This document shows positions 1-8,456 of a stretch of 64,000 bases of DNA, in pieces. The stretch is from an uncultured Collinsella sp. (GTDB taxonomy: Bacteria; Actinomycetota; Coriobacteriia; Coriobacteriales; Coriobacteriaceae). The stretch is taken from positions 1-64,000 of the forward strand of contig CABRHH010000010.1 of NCBI GenBank assembly GCA_902470695.1, written 5' to 3'. Within the stretch, counting starts at the first letter, position 1. Every line of letters begins with the position of its first letter. The position numbers and the translations under genes are program-made. Below the pieces are notes generated by a model. That model worked only from the letters and a program-made list of their open reading frames with translations. It was not told where the DNA came from and did not search any database.

Positions 1-960
1 TGCGAACCTCCGGTCCGGACACCGACGAGGTGTCCAACTTTTCGTCCGCAGTCCCCCTTTTGCAAAAAGGCACCGGTTGTTAGCCGCCCACATTACTGCA
101 AGATATACATCTGGCCCGCCCGCGGGTTCCGGATTCGGGTTTTAGCCATCGACGCGGTTGCGGGTGCGCGCCCCGTCCGCTTGAGGACCCCGGGTTCGGG
201 TTCTGGCCATCGACACGGCCGTGATGACAGGTACCCCGTCCACCGAAGATCCAGGGTTCGGGTTCTGGCCATCGGCGAATCTAGGGTGCGGACCCTGGCC
301 ATCCAGAGCTGTTTTTCGCCTCCAGATGGACGAAAAGCGAACCCGGGATGCACGGATGGACGGGAGGCGAACCCGGGATGCACGGATGGACGCAATCCGA
401 ACCAGGAACGCGCAGATGGACACGGGACGAACCCGGAACCCTGGCAGATCAACTGCGGACCTGGACCTCCTGACAGTACGGCGACGCGATGGCGAGCCAG
501 GAGTCCCTGACTGTACGGCGAGAAGCTCGGGACCCGTCGGCCCAGTTGCAGATCCGGAACTCTGACGACATGACGACCCAGCAGCGGGCCCAGAATCCCC
601 GGCGGGGCTCAGCGACGAACCCGGAGGCCCGGCGGTGAACCCAGATTCCCTGAGGTTCGGGTTCTGGCCATCGGCGAATCTAGGGTGCGGGCCCTGGCCA
701 TCCAGAGCCATTTTTCGCCTCCAGATGGGCGGAAGACGAACCCGGAACGCGCAGATGGACGAAAAGCGAACCCGGGATGCACGGATGGACGGGAGACGAA
801 CCCGAGACTCCATCAGCCCAGTTGCAGACCTGGAACCCTGACGGCATAACGGCCCAGCAGCGGGCCCGGAATCCCTAGCGGATCAACTGCGAACCCGGAA
901 CCTCCATCGGCTCAGCAGCGATCCTGGAGCTTCACCCTGCCCGCAACACACCGGCGGGCG
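1..960. repeat. Gene-free region with two oppositely oriented 30-bp repeat arrays
   Basis: I see no credible gene here; open frames on both strands only translate the repeats. Array one (about 131-442) has units of the type GGGTTCGGGTTCTGGCCATC on the left, a T-rich centre (gtttttcgcctcc near 311), then units GATGGACGGGAGGCGAACCC every 30 bp on the right; the right units are the reverse complement of the left type. Array two (about 651-813) repeats the design. The 37 bp at 255-291 recur exactly at 654-690, and 323-365 recur at 752-794. The same family is seen near 15.8 kb and 36.5 kb. Function unknown. Confidence 0.8.
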
Positions 961-1971
961 TCACGACACGGGCACGCGGCGCTCGGCAACCGGGACCACC
1001 CGCAGCTCCTCCACGCCCACCTGAGCCTCGTCCAGTTCCTCGGCCAGCCGTGCCGGCGACGGCGCGCGGCCCACACCGGCGATCTCAATCGAGAGCACCC
1101 CGTCCTCCATATCGAACTCGCGCAGACGGTACTCGGATTCTTCGAGCCAGGCCACGGTGATCTCGGCGGCGGCGCGCTCCCGAGCGGAGACCTCGATGAT
1201 GCTCCAGCTCGTCACCGCCAGCGGCACCGCCACCACCAGGGCACCGGCGGCCGTCAGCACGTACCACGCAGCCCGCATCCTGCCGGCGCGCTCCGAGCGC
1301 ACGCGACGCCCCAGTCCGAGCGCCGCGAACACCGCGCAGCACATGAGCTGGATGGCGAAGAAGTTCGCAATGAACAGCAGCATCGACCCGCGCGCCGCCG
1401 CGACATCTCCCGCCTGCAGCGCCACGCCCACCACGCACAGCGGCGGCACGAGCGAGGCGGAGATGGCGATGCCGGGAACCGCGTCGGGAATGTCGTCGCG
1501 CACCAGCGCGAGTGCCGCCATCATACCCGAAGCGAGCGCCACCACAAGATCGATCAGGCGCGGCGTGACGCGAGCCAGCACCTCCTGGTTAGTGGCCGTG
1601 TTCACCGAAACCGGCGCCACCGCCCCCACCGCCGCCGCGATCACGATGCACAGTGCCACGCCAGTCACCGTCACCAGCAGCGTGCGCACCGCCGCCCGCG
1701 GCCGACCGGACACAATCGCAAGCGCGCAGCCCAGCATGGGCGACATCAGCGGTGCGATCAGCATGGCGCCGATCACCACGGCCGTCGACGCCGCGGCGAT
1801 ACCGCCGGTGGCCACCACCGCCGCCAGCGCCAGCCGCCAGAAAAACGACGAGTACTGCCTCCACGGGTCGTTGACAACCACCAGCGCATCGCGCCGCGCC
1901 TCCTCAAGCGTTACGGTGTCCACGCGCCCGCCCGCCAGCACACGGCACACGGCATCGCTCATGCGTCCCAT
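961..1971 (-). CDS. DUF389 family membrane protein
   Basis: The 336-residue protein is an integral membrane protein of the DUF389 family, whose biochemical role is not established. A short N-terminal cytoplasmic part is followed by about six hydrophobic segments (residues 45-250). They include the family-typical stretches GAMLIAPLMSPMLG near residue 67 and SLVPPLCVVGVAL near residue 173. The C-terminal 80 residues are soluble and charged. The ATG at 1971 has GAGGAG eight to nine bases upstream; a second ATG three codons in is possible. The upstream gap contains four 37/38-bp tandem repeats. The gene reads towards the repeat region at the left edge, with no clear terminator. Confidence 0.85.
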   Translation of the reverse strand: MGRMSDAVCRVLAGGRVDTVTLEEARRDALVVVNDPWRQYSSFFWRLALAAVVATGGIAAASTAVVIGAMLIAPLMSPMLGCALAIVSGRPRAAVRTLLVTVTGVALCIVIAAAVGAVAPVSVNTATNQEVLARVTPRLIDLVVALASGMMAALALVRDDIPDAVPGIAISASLVPPLCVVGVALQAGDVAAARGSMLLFIANFFAIQLMCCAVFAALGLGRRVRSERAGRMRAAWYVLTAAGALVVAVPLAVTSWSIIEVSARERAAAEITVAWLEESEYRLREFDMEDGVLSIEIAGVGRAPSPARLAEELDEAQVGVEELRVVPVAERRVPVS

Positions 1972-2012
1972 GAATCCCCGCTCCTCAGCTCAGCTCTTCC
2001 CAAGAAAAAGGC

Positions 2013-2162
2013 GGCGAGCCCACATACCCGCCGCCCGGTACCGGTACCCAGGCGAGCCGCACGCCCGCCGCCCGGCACCGGCGCCCCGGCGAGCCCACAT
2101 ACCCGCCGCCCGGCACCGGCGCCCAGGCGAGCCGCAAGCCCGCCGCCTCGCACCGGCGCCTA
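2013..2162. repeat. Four tandem 37/38-bp repeats
   Basis: Units start at 2013, 2051, 2088 and 2126 and alternate 38, 37, 38 and 37 bp. Units 1 and 3 begin ggcgagcccacatacccgcc; units 2 and 4 begin ggcgagccgca. This suggests duplication of a 75-bp two-unit block. The last unit ends in the stop codon of the lipoprotein gene, and the array lies upstream of the DUF389 gene. Confidence 0.9.
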
Positions 2163-3155
2163 CGCTGCCAGCAGTTGCGGCATCACTGTGGCCGCCACCA
2201 GCCCCGGATACATGCCGCCGGAGTCCAGAAGGCCAGAGGCCCCCTCGTCGGCCTGCGGCTCGGTTGCCGAATCCTTCACGAAGGAGGGGACCGTCACCTT
2301 CTTGGTATCAACTTCATTGAACTTTGAGAACTTCACCGTCGCGTCGCCGGAGAAGCGTATCTCCATATCGCCCTGCGTGGCAGGTATGGCCATGGAGAGC
2401 TCCACATCATCCAACTTGATCTCGGTCAGATAGCCGGTTTTCGCATCGAAGCGATACTCAGCCGTGCCTTCAACCGCATCGAGCGACTTCTCAAAACGCT
2501 CCCGCTTGTCCCCCTCGACATCCTTGAGCGCCTCCTTGCGTATGGCGGGATCGGCCATGAAATCGCGCAGGTCGAGTGAGACCACGTAAGCATCGTCATC
2601 CTTCTCCATCTTGGCATGGTCGAAGAACTCGTCGCTCGCATCGGCGCCGGCCAACAGGTTCCGCCGGGAGCTACCCAGCTTGATCGAGGTCTTCTTCCAG
2701 CCCTCGGAGTCGTCGGCGACGTTCATATAGAACGTCATGTTCTTGTCGTCGAGCTCGGCGTAGAGCTCCGACTCGGTCGCGATGCGCCCGTCAGCCGACG
2801 GCGCACCCGCCATGCCGAGTATCGCCGAGATATCCGTCTCGGTGGAGAAGGTCCCGTGGAGCGCCTCGTTGGTTTTCATGTCCCCGTCGAAGGAGAGGCC
2901 CAGCGGGATCTCGACCTGCGTGGTGCTCATGCGGGTCCCATCCGCCTGGCTGGCACCGGATGCGAGCACCATGCTCGCATCCACATCGAGCACCATATGC
3001 TCGCCTTCAAGGCCCTCCGACGCCTGCGCGCTGCGCTCGAACACGGCGCGCGCGTCCTTGGGCTCCGCAGCGCAACCTCCCAGCACCACCGAGCCGGCAA
3101 CCGTGCCGGCGAGCACGAGCGCCAACAGCGCCCACCCGTATCCGCGTGTCTTCAT
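2160..3155 (-). CDS. Secreted lipoprotein, DUF6612/LppX-like
   Basis: This is a predicted lipoprotein of 331 residues. A signal peptide ends in the lipobox VLGGC (cysteine near residue 28), followed by a mature domain rich in short beta-strand patterns and without catalytic motifs. The overall plan, with repeated phrases about strands of polar and charged residues and a C-terminal FNEVDTKKVTVPS, resembles DUF6612-type or LppX-like lipoproteins; this is a weak family guess. The start is MKTRG because AAGGAG lies six bases before that ATG; longer in-frame starts lack such a site. The TAG stop falls in the last unit of the tandem repeat array. Confidence 0.7.
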   Translation of the reverse strand: MKTRGYGWALLALVLAGTVAGSVVLGGCAAEPKDARAVFERSAQASEGLEGEHMVLDVDASMVLASGASQADGTRMSTTQVEIPLGLSFDGDMKTNEALHGTFSTETDISAILGMAGAPSADGRIATESELYAELDDKNMTFYMNVADDSEGWKKTSIKLGSSRRNLLAGADASDEFFDHAKMEKDDDAYVVSLDLRDFMADPAIRKEALKDVEGDKRERFEKSLDAVEGTAEYRFDAKTGYLTEIKLDDVELSMAIPATQGDMEIRFSGDATVKFSKFNEVDTKKVTVPSFVKDSATEPQADEGASGLLDSGGMYPGLVAATVMPQLLAA

Positions 3156-3834
3156 CTTCGGCTCCTTCCCAGCCATAGCGCATCCTCGCACGAGGCCCCT
3201 TGTGCGGGGCGCGGCACACGGCACCGGAGGCAATACAGCACCTCAGCCCGATACCTCAACCGCTGCGCACCCGCGCCCGGACGCCCCTCCTACCATGGCA
3301 CTATTATCCGCCCCACAACGACACCTTCCGCACGCGGGAGCCCAGACGGTCCCATCCGTACCGAGCCCGCGGCAGATATACCGGCGCGCCTAGGGCACCG
3401 CTCGAAGGGCCGCCACCCGAGACGAGGCGGACAGACGCATCGCGCAGGCACCCGCCTGCAGTCGCCAGCCGCACATTGCGCAGGCACCCCTGCGTTCGCC
3501 AGCTGCACCCAGCCGCGCACACCGCAGCCCCCTGCGTTCGCCAGCTGCACCCAGCCGCGCACGCCCGGCGCACCCAGCCGCACACGCCGCGCAAACCCGC
3601 GCTCGCGCGACGGGCAACGCCGAGCATGCCGCCGGGCGGCCCGTGCAGCAGATACGCACCGGCAGCGCCGGGGCCCCGCGGGCGTGCAAACGCGATATAG
3701 TACGAAGGGCGCATGCTGCCGGCCGCGAGACAGACGGGCACTCAGATTCCCTCGATTTCGCAGGGTGCCGGCGGACGCGCGCGCAGCCGCCTTGCGGCAA
3801 CCGACACCGACGCCGACCGATTGGAGAACGCTTC
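3156..3834. repeat. 680-bp gene-free gap with 41-bp-period repeats
   Basis: No gene is supported. Two exact 34-bp copies of a sequence starting cccctgcgttcgccagctgc lie at 3487-3520 and 3528-3561 (41-bp period), with decayed relatives on both sides from about 3440 to 3600. A TATAGT hexamer near 3696 could be the -10 of the aminopeptidase promoter, but I see no good -35. Confidence 0.65.
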
Positions 3835-5226
3835 ATGGAGCGACCGAACGCCTGGAAGAAATACGACGATGCAGCCCTCGCGCAGCTCGAGGACATCTGC
3901 GGCGCCTACCGCACCTTCATCAGCGAGAACAAGACTGAGCGCGAGTGCGTGAAAAGCGCCGTGGCGCTCGCCGAGGCCGCTGGCTACGAAAACCTCGATG
4001 CCGTCCGCGCCGCCGGGCGCACCCTTGCTGCCGGCGACAAGGTCTACGCCGTCAGCCACAACAAGACCCTCATGCTCGTCAACGTGGGCGCCCAGCCCCT
4101 GGAGCGCGGCCTGAACATCCTAGGCGCGCACATCGACTCCCCGCGCCTGGACCTCAAGCAGAACCCGCTCTACGAGGCCGGCGACATGGCCTACCTGGAC
4201 ACCCATTACTACGGCGGCGTGAAGGCCTATCACTGGGTGGCCACCCCGCTAGCGCTGCACGGCGTGGTGTGCAAGAAGGACGGCGAGCGCATCGAGATCG
4301 CTGTGGGCGAGGACGCGGCCGATCCCGTGTTCTGCATCTCCGACCTGCTCATCCACCTGGCGAGCGAGCAGATGGAGAAGCCCGCCTCCAAGGCCGTGGA
4401 CCACGAGAACCTCGACGTGATCGTGGGCGGCCGTCCCGTGGTCATCGAGGGCGACGACGAGGCGAAAGACCCCGTCAAGCAGATGCTGCTCAACATCCTC
4501 GCCGAGCGCTACGGCATCGAGGAGGCTGACTTCCTCTCCGCCGAGATCGAGGTCGTGCCCGCCGGCCCCGCCCGCGAGATGGGCTTCGACCGCTCTATGA
4601 TCTTGGGCTACGGCCACGACGACCGCGTCTGCGCCTACACCTCGCTTGCCGCCCAGCTCGCCGTTGAGAACGTCGAGCGCACGAGCGTCACCCTGCTCGT
4701 GGACAAGGAGGAGATCGGCAGCGTGGGTGCCTCGGGCATGACAAGCCGTTTCTTCGAGAACACCGTCGCCGAGATCATGGAGCTCGCCGGCGAGGGCGGC
4801 GCGCTGGCCTGGCGCCGGGCGCTCGCAAACTCCCGCATGCTGTCCTCCGATGTCTCGGCCGGGTTCGACCAGGCCTACGCCGACCGCTTCGAGAAGAAGA
4901 ACGCTGCCATCATGGGTCACGGCCTGTGCTTCAACAAGTACACCGGCAGCCGCGGCAAGAGTGGCTCCAACGACGCCGACGCCGAGTACATGGCGCTCGT
5001 GCGCGACATCATGGACGAGGCCGGCGTCGACTTCCAGACCTGCGAGCTCGGGCGTATCGGCGCGGGCGGCGGCGGCACCATCGCCTACATCCTGGCCGAG
5101 TACGGCATGGACGTCATCGACTCGGGCGTGGCCGTGCTGTCCATGCACTCGCTGTGGGAGGTTGCCAACAAGGCCGATATCTACGAAGCCTACCGCGGCT
5201 ACAAGGCATTTATCGAGCGCGCGTAG
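3835..5226 (+). CDS. M18 family aminopeptidase
   Basis: This is a cytosolic zinc aminopeptidase of the M18 family (aspartyl aminopeptidase or aminopeptidase I type), 463 residues and full length. It removes N-terminal residues, typically acidic or hydrophobic, from peptides. Visible family features are GAHIDSPRLDL (metal-binding His99 and Asp101), the YYGG segment, VDKEEIGSVGASG carrying the catalytic/metal Glu pair, SDVSAGFD, and a C-terminal SMHSLWEVANK histidine. The ATG at 3835 is preceded by TGGAGAA eight bases upstream; a longer in-frame extension has no such site and reads as repeat translation. It is monocistronic, ending before a strong hairpin at 5361. Confidence 0.92.
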   Translation: MERPNAWKKYDDAALAQLEDICGAYRTFISENKTERECVKSAVALAEAAGYENLDAVRAAGRTLAAGDKVYAVSHNKTLMLVNVGAQPLERGLNILGAHIDSPRLDLKQNPLYEAGDMAYLDTHYYGGVKAYHWVATPLALHGVVCKKDGERIEIAVGEDAADPVFCISDLLIHLASEQMEKPASKAVDHENLDVIVGGRPVVIEGDDEAKDPVKQMLLNILAERYGIEEADFLSAEIEVVPAGPAREMGFDRSMILGYGHDDRVCAYTSLAAQLAVENVERTSVTLLVDKEEIGSVGASGMTSRFFENTVAEIMELAGEGGALAWRRALANSRMLSSDVSAGFDQAYADRFEKKNAAIMGHGLCFNKYTGSRGKSGSNDADAEYMALVRDIMDEAGVDFQTCELGRIGAGGGGTIAYILAEYGMDVIDSGVAVLSMHSLWEVANKADIYEAYRGYKAFIERA

Positions 5227-5360
5227 GGCTGTGCCCCCACGGCGGGCGACGGCGCGTCCGCTGCAGACAAACGGCATCAACCCGTCGTTGACGCCGAGCG
5301 CACACGGTGGCGGAATGTGACCTTGCGCGCTACAGGTGCGACACGCTCCGTGTGTTCGAA

Positions 5361-5400
5361 CAGGGCCGGGAAGGGCAACCGCCTTCCCGGCCCTGCCCTT
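5361..5400 (+). terminator. Terminator after aminopeptidase
   Basis: A perfect 14-bp stem (5361-5374 with 5382-5395) with a 7-nt loop is followed by cccttttccc. It lies 134 bp after the aminopeptidase stop and well before the zinc operon. Confidence 0.7.
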
Positions 5401-5593
5401 TTCCCTGATAAAGCTCCCTATTCACCCGGCAGCCCCGTCCCATGCGATCGCGGCACCGGGCACGGCGGCTCCCCTCCGCACTGCCCATCCGGCGCCCGCA
5501 TCGGCTGACGGACCTCAGCGACAACACGCCAACCATATCAACTGAATAGGGTTTCCACCGCCGACCATACGGCGTCGTGCTAGGCTCTCCGTA

Positions 5594-5624
5594 TTGAAAT
5601 TGAAACTGGATTTCAATTTCTAAT
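5594..5624 (+). promoter_or_regulatory. Palindromic operator of zinc operon, Zur/Fur-like
   Basis: There is a perfect 10-bp inverted repeat, GAAATTGAAA (5596-5605) and TTTCAATTTC (5611-5620), with a 5-bp spacer, in an AT-rich patch 34 bp before znuA. It overlaps promoter-like TTGAAA and TCTAAT. The position and symmetry fit a metalloregulator site (Zur, Fur or AdcR class). The exact regulator is an inference. Confidence 0.6.
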
Positions 5625-5653
5625 TTATCCATCATCGAGAGAGCGGAGCATCC

Positions 5654-6781
5654 ATGAGAACGCGCTTTTCCCTGATTGCGCTCGCCGCCGCGGCGCTTGC
5701 CCTCACCTGTCCCCTCGCCGGCTGCGGCACCACGTCCGCACCCGCCAACCATCCGGGGAAGAAGGTCATATACACCACCTTCTTCCCCGTCCAGGACCTC
5801 ACCTCCCGGATCGTCGGGGACAAGATGGAGGTCAAAACCATCATCTCGGGCAACCAGGAGCCCCACGACTTCGAGCTCAACACCCAGGACATGGCAAAGA
5901 TCACCGATGCCGACCTGGTGATCTACAACGGCGCGGGCATGGAGTCGTTCGTCGACGCGCTCAAGGAATCCGTGGGCGACGAGGACCGCTTCCTCGACCT
6001 CTCCCAGGGTCTCACCCTGCTTGAGGGCACGGGCCACGATCATGACCACGACCATGACGCAGACGACCACGACGGCCACGACCACGAGGCAGACGCGCAG
6101 AATGCCGAGGAGCACGACGGCCACGAGCACGAGGCGGACGAGCACGGCGACCATGGCCACGACGCGGACGGCCACGATCACGATGCAGATGCCGACGAAC
6201 ATGATGCCGACATGGACGGCCACGACGCGGACGATGACGACCACGAGCACGGCAGCGTGAACCCCCACACCTGGCTCAGCATCAAGAACGCCGAGGTCGA
6301 GCTCGACACCATCTACCAGAAGGTCGCCGCGATGGACCCGGACAACGAGACGTACTACCGCGAGAACCTCGACCGCGCCCTGGCCGACTTCCAGGCCCTC
6401 GACAAGCGCTTCGAGGACGCCATCGCCCAAGTCCCCGCCGAGCGGCGCGTCTTCGTCACCTCGCACGCCGCCTTCAACTACCTCGCACACGACTACGGCC
6501 TGAAGCAAGTGGCCGTAACCGGCATCTCACCCGAGGACGAACCCACGGCAGCCCAGCTCGCCACCATCTCCGACTTCATGAAGAGCAACGGCGTCGACAC
6601 CATCTTCTTCGAGGGCAAGGCCACCCCGAAGGTCGCCGAGACGCTGGCTGCGAGCGCACATGCCAAGACCGCGACCCTCTACACCATGGAAAGCCTGACC
6701 GAGGATGAGGCGAAGCTGGGTTATCTCACCCTCATGGAGCGCAACCTCGACGCCCTCATGGAGTCATTCGATGCGCGCTGA
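5654..6781 (+). CDS. znuA: Zinc ABC transporter substrate-binding lipoprotein
   Basis: This extracellular zinc-binding lipoprotein of the cluster A-I (ZnuA/AdcA) family has 375 residues. The lipobox is PLAGC (Cys24). The N-terminal lobe starts VIYTTFFPVQDL and has the metal histidine in GNQEPHDFEL. Residues about 128-201 form a very long His/Asp/Glu loop with dozens of HD and HE pairs; such loops are known to bind zinc in ZnuA proteins, but this one is unusually long. NPHTWLS follows with the second ligand, then the C-terminal lobe with TSHAAFNY and FFEGKA. The start has GCGGAG upstream. The gene overlaps znuC by 11 bases. It is probably repressed by zinc through the palindrome upstream. Confidence 0.93.
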   Translation: MRTRFSLIALAAAALALTCPLAGCGTTSAPANHPGKKVIYTTFFPVQDLTSRIVGDKMEVKTIISGNQEPHDFELNTQDMAKITDADLVIYNGAGMESFVDALKESVGDEDRFLDLSQGLTLLEGTGHDHDHDHDADDHDGHDHEADAQNAEEHDGHEHEADEHGDHGHDADGHDHDADADEHDADMDGHDADDDDHEHGSVNPHTWLSIKNAEVELDTIYQKVAAMDPDNETYYRENLDRALADFQALDKRFEDAIAQVPAERRVFVTSHAAFNYLAHDYGLKQVAVTGISPEDEPTAAQLATISDFMKSNGVDTIFFEGKATPKVAETLAASAHAKTATLYTMESLTEDEAKLGYLTLMERNLDALMESFDAR

Positions 6782-7652
6782 GGCAGCCACCCACGCGCGG
6801 CCTGCCTCAACCGTCCCCGCAGCCGGTGCGGGCGCGCTGGACGCCATCCAGTATGAATCCAGCGTCGCCACCACGGCCGCCGGAGCGGCGTGCGACACGG
6901 CGACAACCGACGGCGCGCCATCCGCGGAGGCCGCATCCGCAGCCCCCGCGGTCCTCGAGATCCGCGGCCTCTCCTTCTCCTATGGTGCAGAGCCGCTCAT
7001 CCGCGATCTCGACCTCACCGTGCGTGCCGGCGAGCTCGTTGCCCTCGTAGGCGACAACGGCTCGGGCAAGTCCACCCTGATGGCGCTCGTCACCGGCCAG
7101 CTCACCGGTGCACGCGGCAGCATCCACCTGTTCGGCGACGACGCTGCCGCACATCCCCACTACGCCGACATCGCCTACGTCTCACAGGACTCGATCAGGG
7201 GGTACCGGGGCTTTCCCACCACCATCGGCGAGCTCGTTGCCATTCATCTGCGCCACCTCAAGACGAGCGCGGATACCGCCGAGCTGCTGAGGACCGTCGA
7301 GCTCGCCGGCTTCGAGCGCCGGCGCCTCTCCGAGCTCTCCGGAGGCCAGCTCCAACGCGTGGGACTGCTGCTTGCCCTTATCAAGGATGCGCGGCTGATT
7401 CTACTCGATGAGCCGACCTCCGCCATCGACCGGCGTTTCTCGGCGGCGTTCTACCGCATCCTGCAGAACCTCGCGCACACCGGCGTGGCGATCGTGGTCA
7501 TCACCCATCATCTCGCCGACGCGCACGGTGCGCACATGCGCGTGGTGCGCCTGGAAGACGGGCGCTGCCATGCGGTATGCGACGATGCGGCAGGAAGCGA
7601 CGGCGAACCCGATGGCGCGATGGGGTCGCGGGCGGCCGGAGGGGAGGCCTGA
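6771..7652 (+). CDS. znuC: Zinc ABC transporter ATP-binding protein
   Basis: This is the ATPase of the zinc importer, 293 residues. The ABC domain starts near residue 61 (VLEIRGLSFSYG) and has the Walker A GDNGSGKST (94-102), the signature LSGGQLQRVGLL, the Walker B LILLDEPTSAID and the H-loop ITHHL. The first 60 residues are an Ala/Thr-rich low-complexity extension absent from typical ZnuC proteins. The ATG at 6771 is chosen because GGAG lies eight bases upstream and it overlaps the znuA stop, suggesting translational coupling. An internal start nearer the ABC domain cannot be excluded. It pairs with the permease encoded next. Confidence 0.9.
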   Translation: MRAEAATHARPASTVPAAGAGALDAIQYESSVATTAAGAACDTATTDGAPSAEAASAAPAVLEIRGLSFSYGAEPLIRDLDLTVRAGELVALVGDNGSGKSTLMALVTGQLTGARGSIHLFGDDAAAHPHYADIAYVSQDSIRGYRGFPTTIGELVAIHLRHLKTSADTAELLRTVELAGFERRRLSELSGGQLQRVGLLLALIKDARLILLDEPTSAIDRRFSAAFYRILQNLAHTGVAIVVITHHLADAHGAHMRVVRLEDGRCHAVCDDAAGSDGEPDGAMGSRAAGGEA

Positions 7653-8443
7653 TGCTCGCCTACGAATTCATGCAGCGCGCCTTCGTTGTCGGCACGGTCC
7701 TGGGCATCATCCTGCCCTGCATCGGCCTGCCGGTGCTGCTGAAACGCCTCTCGATGATGGGCGACACCCTCGCCCACGCTTCGCTTGCCGGCGTGACGAT
7801 CGGCCTGTGCTTCGGGTTCAACCCGCTGCTCGGCTCGGTGGCGGCCTGCGTGGCGGCAGGGCTGTCGGTGGAGGTCGTGCGCGCGCGTCTGCGTGATTAC
7901 CAAGAGATCTCGACGGTAATCGTGCTCGCCGCCTCGATCGGGCTGGCCGGCCTCTTCGCGAGCTTCGCCGGCGGGGGCGCCACCATCGCCTCATACCTGT
8001 TTGGATCGGTGGTCACCATCAGCGACCTGGAGCTGTGGCTTGTGCTCGGCGTGGCACTCGTCGTGCTTATCGTCTACCGCGCCATCTACGACCGGCTCTA
8101 CCTGAGCGTGTTCGACCCTGCCGCCGCGCCTCTGCTCGGCATCCGCACCCGTGCACTCAGCCTCATGTTCTCCCTGCTCGTCGCCATCACCGTCTCGGTG
8201 GCGGCCAAGACCATCGGCTCGCTCATCGTTTCCTCCCTGCTCGTGATCCCTTCCATCACGGCCATGCAGCTTGCCCGCACCTACCGCGGCACGCTCATCG
8301 TCTCGATTGGCATCTCACTGGCCTGCACCTACGCCGGCCTCAGCCTCTCCTATTACCTGAACCTCAAACCAGGATCGACGATCGTGCTGCTCTCGGTCGC
8401 CGTTCTCATCGCCGTCCTCGGCATCCGCCGAGGTCTGCGCTAA
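7652..8443 (+). CDS. znuB: Zinc ABC transporter permease
   Basis: This is the membrane subunit of the zinc importer (ABC-3 family), 263 residues with about eight hydrophobic segments. Family features are the N-terminal MGDTLAHASLAGV and SAAKTIGSLIVSSLLVIPS-like segments (here VAAKTIGSLIVSSLLVIPSI, residues 190-209). The ATG overlaps the znuC TGA by one base (TGATG), and GGAGGGGAGG lies just upstream, so translation is coupled. It ends 13 bp before the histidine-triad gene, which should be on the same transcript. Confidence 0.92.
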   Translation: MLAYEFMQRAFVVGTVLGIILPCIGLPVLLKRLSMMGDTLAHASLAGVTIGLCFGFNPLLGSVAACVAAGLSVEVVRARLRDYQEISTVIVLAASIGLAGLFASFAGGGATIASYLFGSVVTISDLELWLVLGVALVVLIVYRAIYDRLYLSVFDPAAAPLLGIRTRALSLMFSLLVAITVSVAAKTIGSLIVSSLLVIPSITAMQLARTYRGTLIVSIGISLACTYAGLSLSYYLNLKPGSTIVLLSVAVLIAVLGIRRGLR

Positions 8444-8456
8444 CGAAAGGAACACC

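Larger units (their letters stand above)
5227..5653. other. Gap between aminopeptidase and zinc operon
   Basis: This 427-bp gap holds a strong terminator hairpin (5361-5395) and the palindromic operator of the zinc operon (5596-5620). The last 100 bp are clearly AT-richer than the surroundings. No gene is seen. Confidence 0.7.

Noticed and set aside
255..470. Possible CRISPR array because of 30-bp periodicity
   Set aside because: The repeats are degenerate and contiguous, without unique spacers of constant length, both orientations occur, and no cas genes are present.
142..813. Open frame on the minus strand with repeated Arg/Ser/Pro phrases
   Set aside because: It only translates the 30-bp DNA repeats, has no ribosome-binding site, and the same region is open in other frames.
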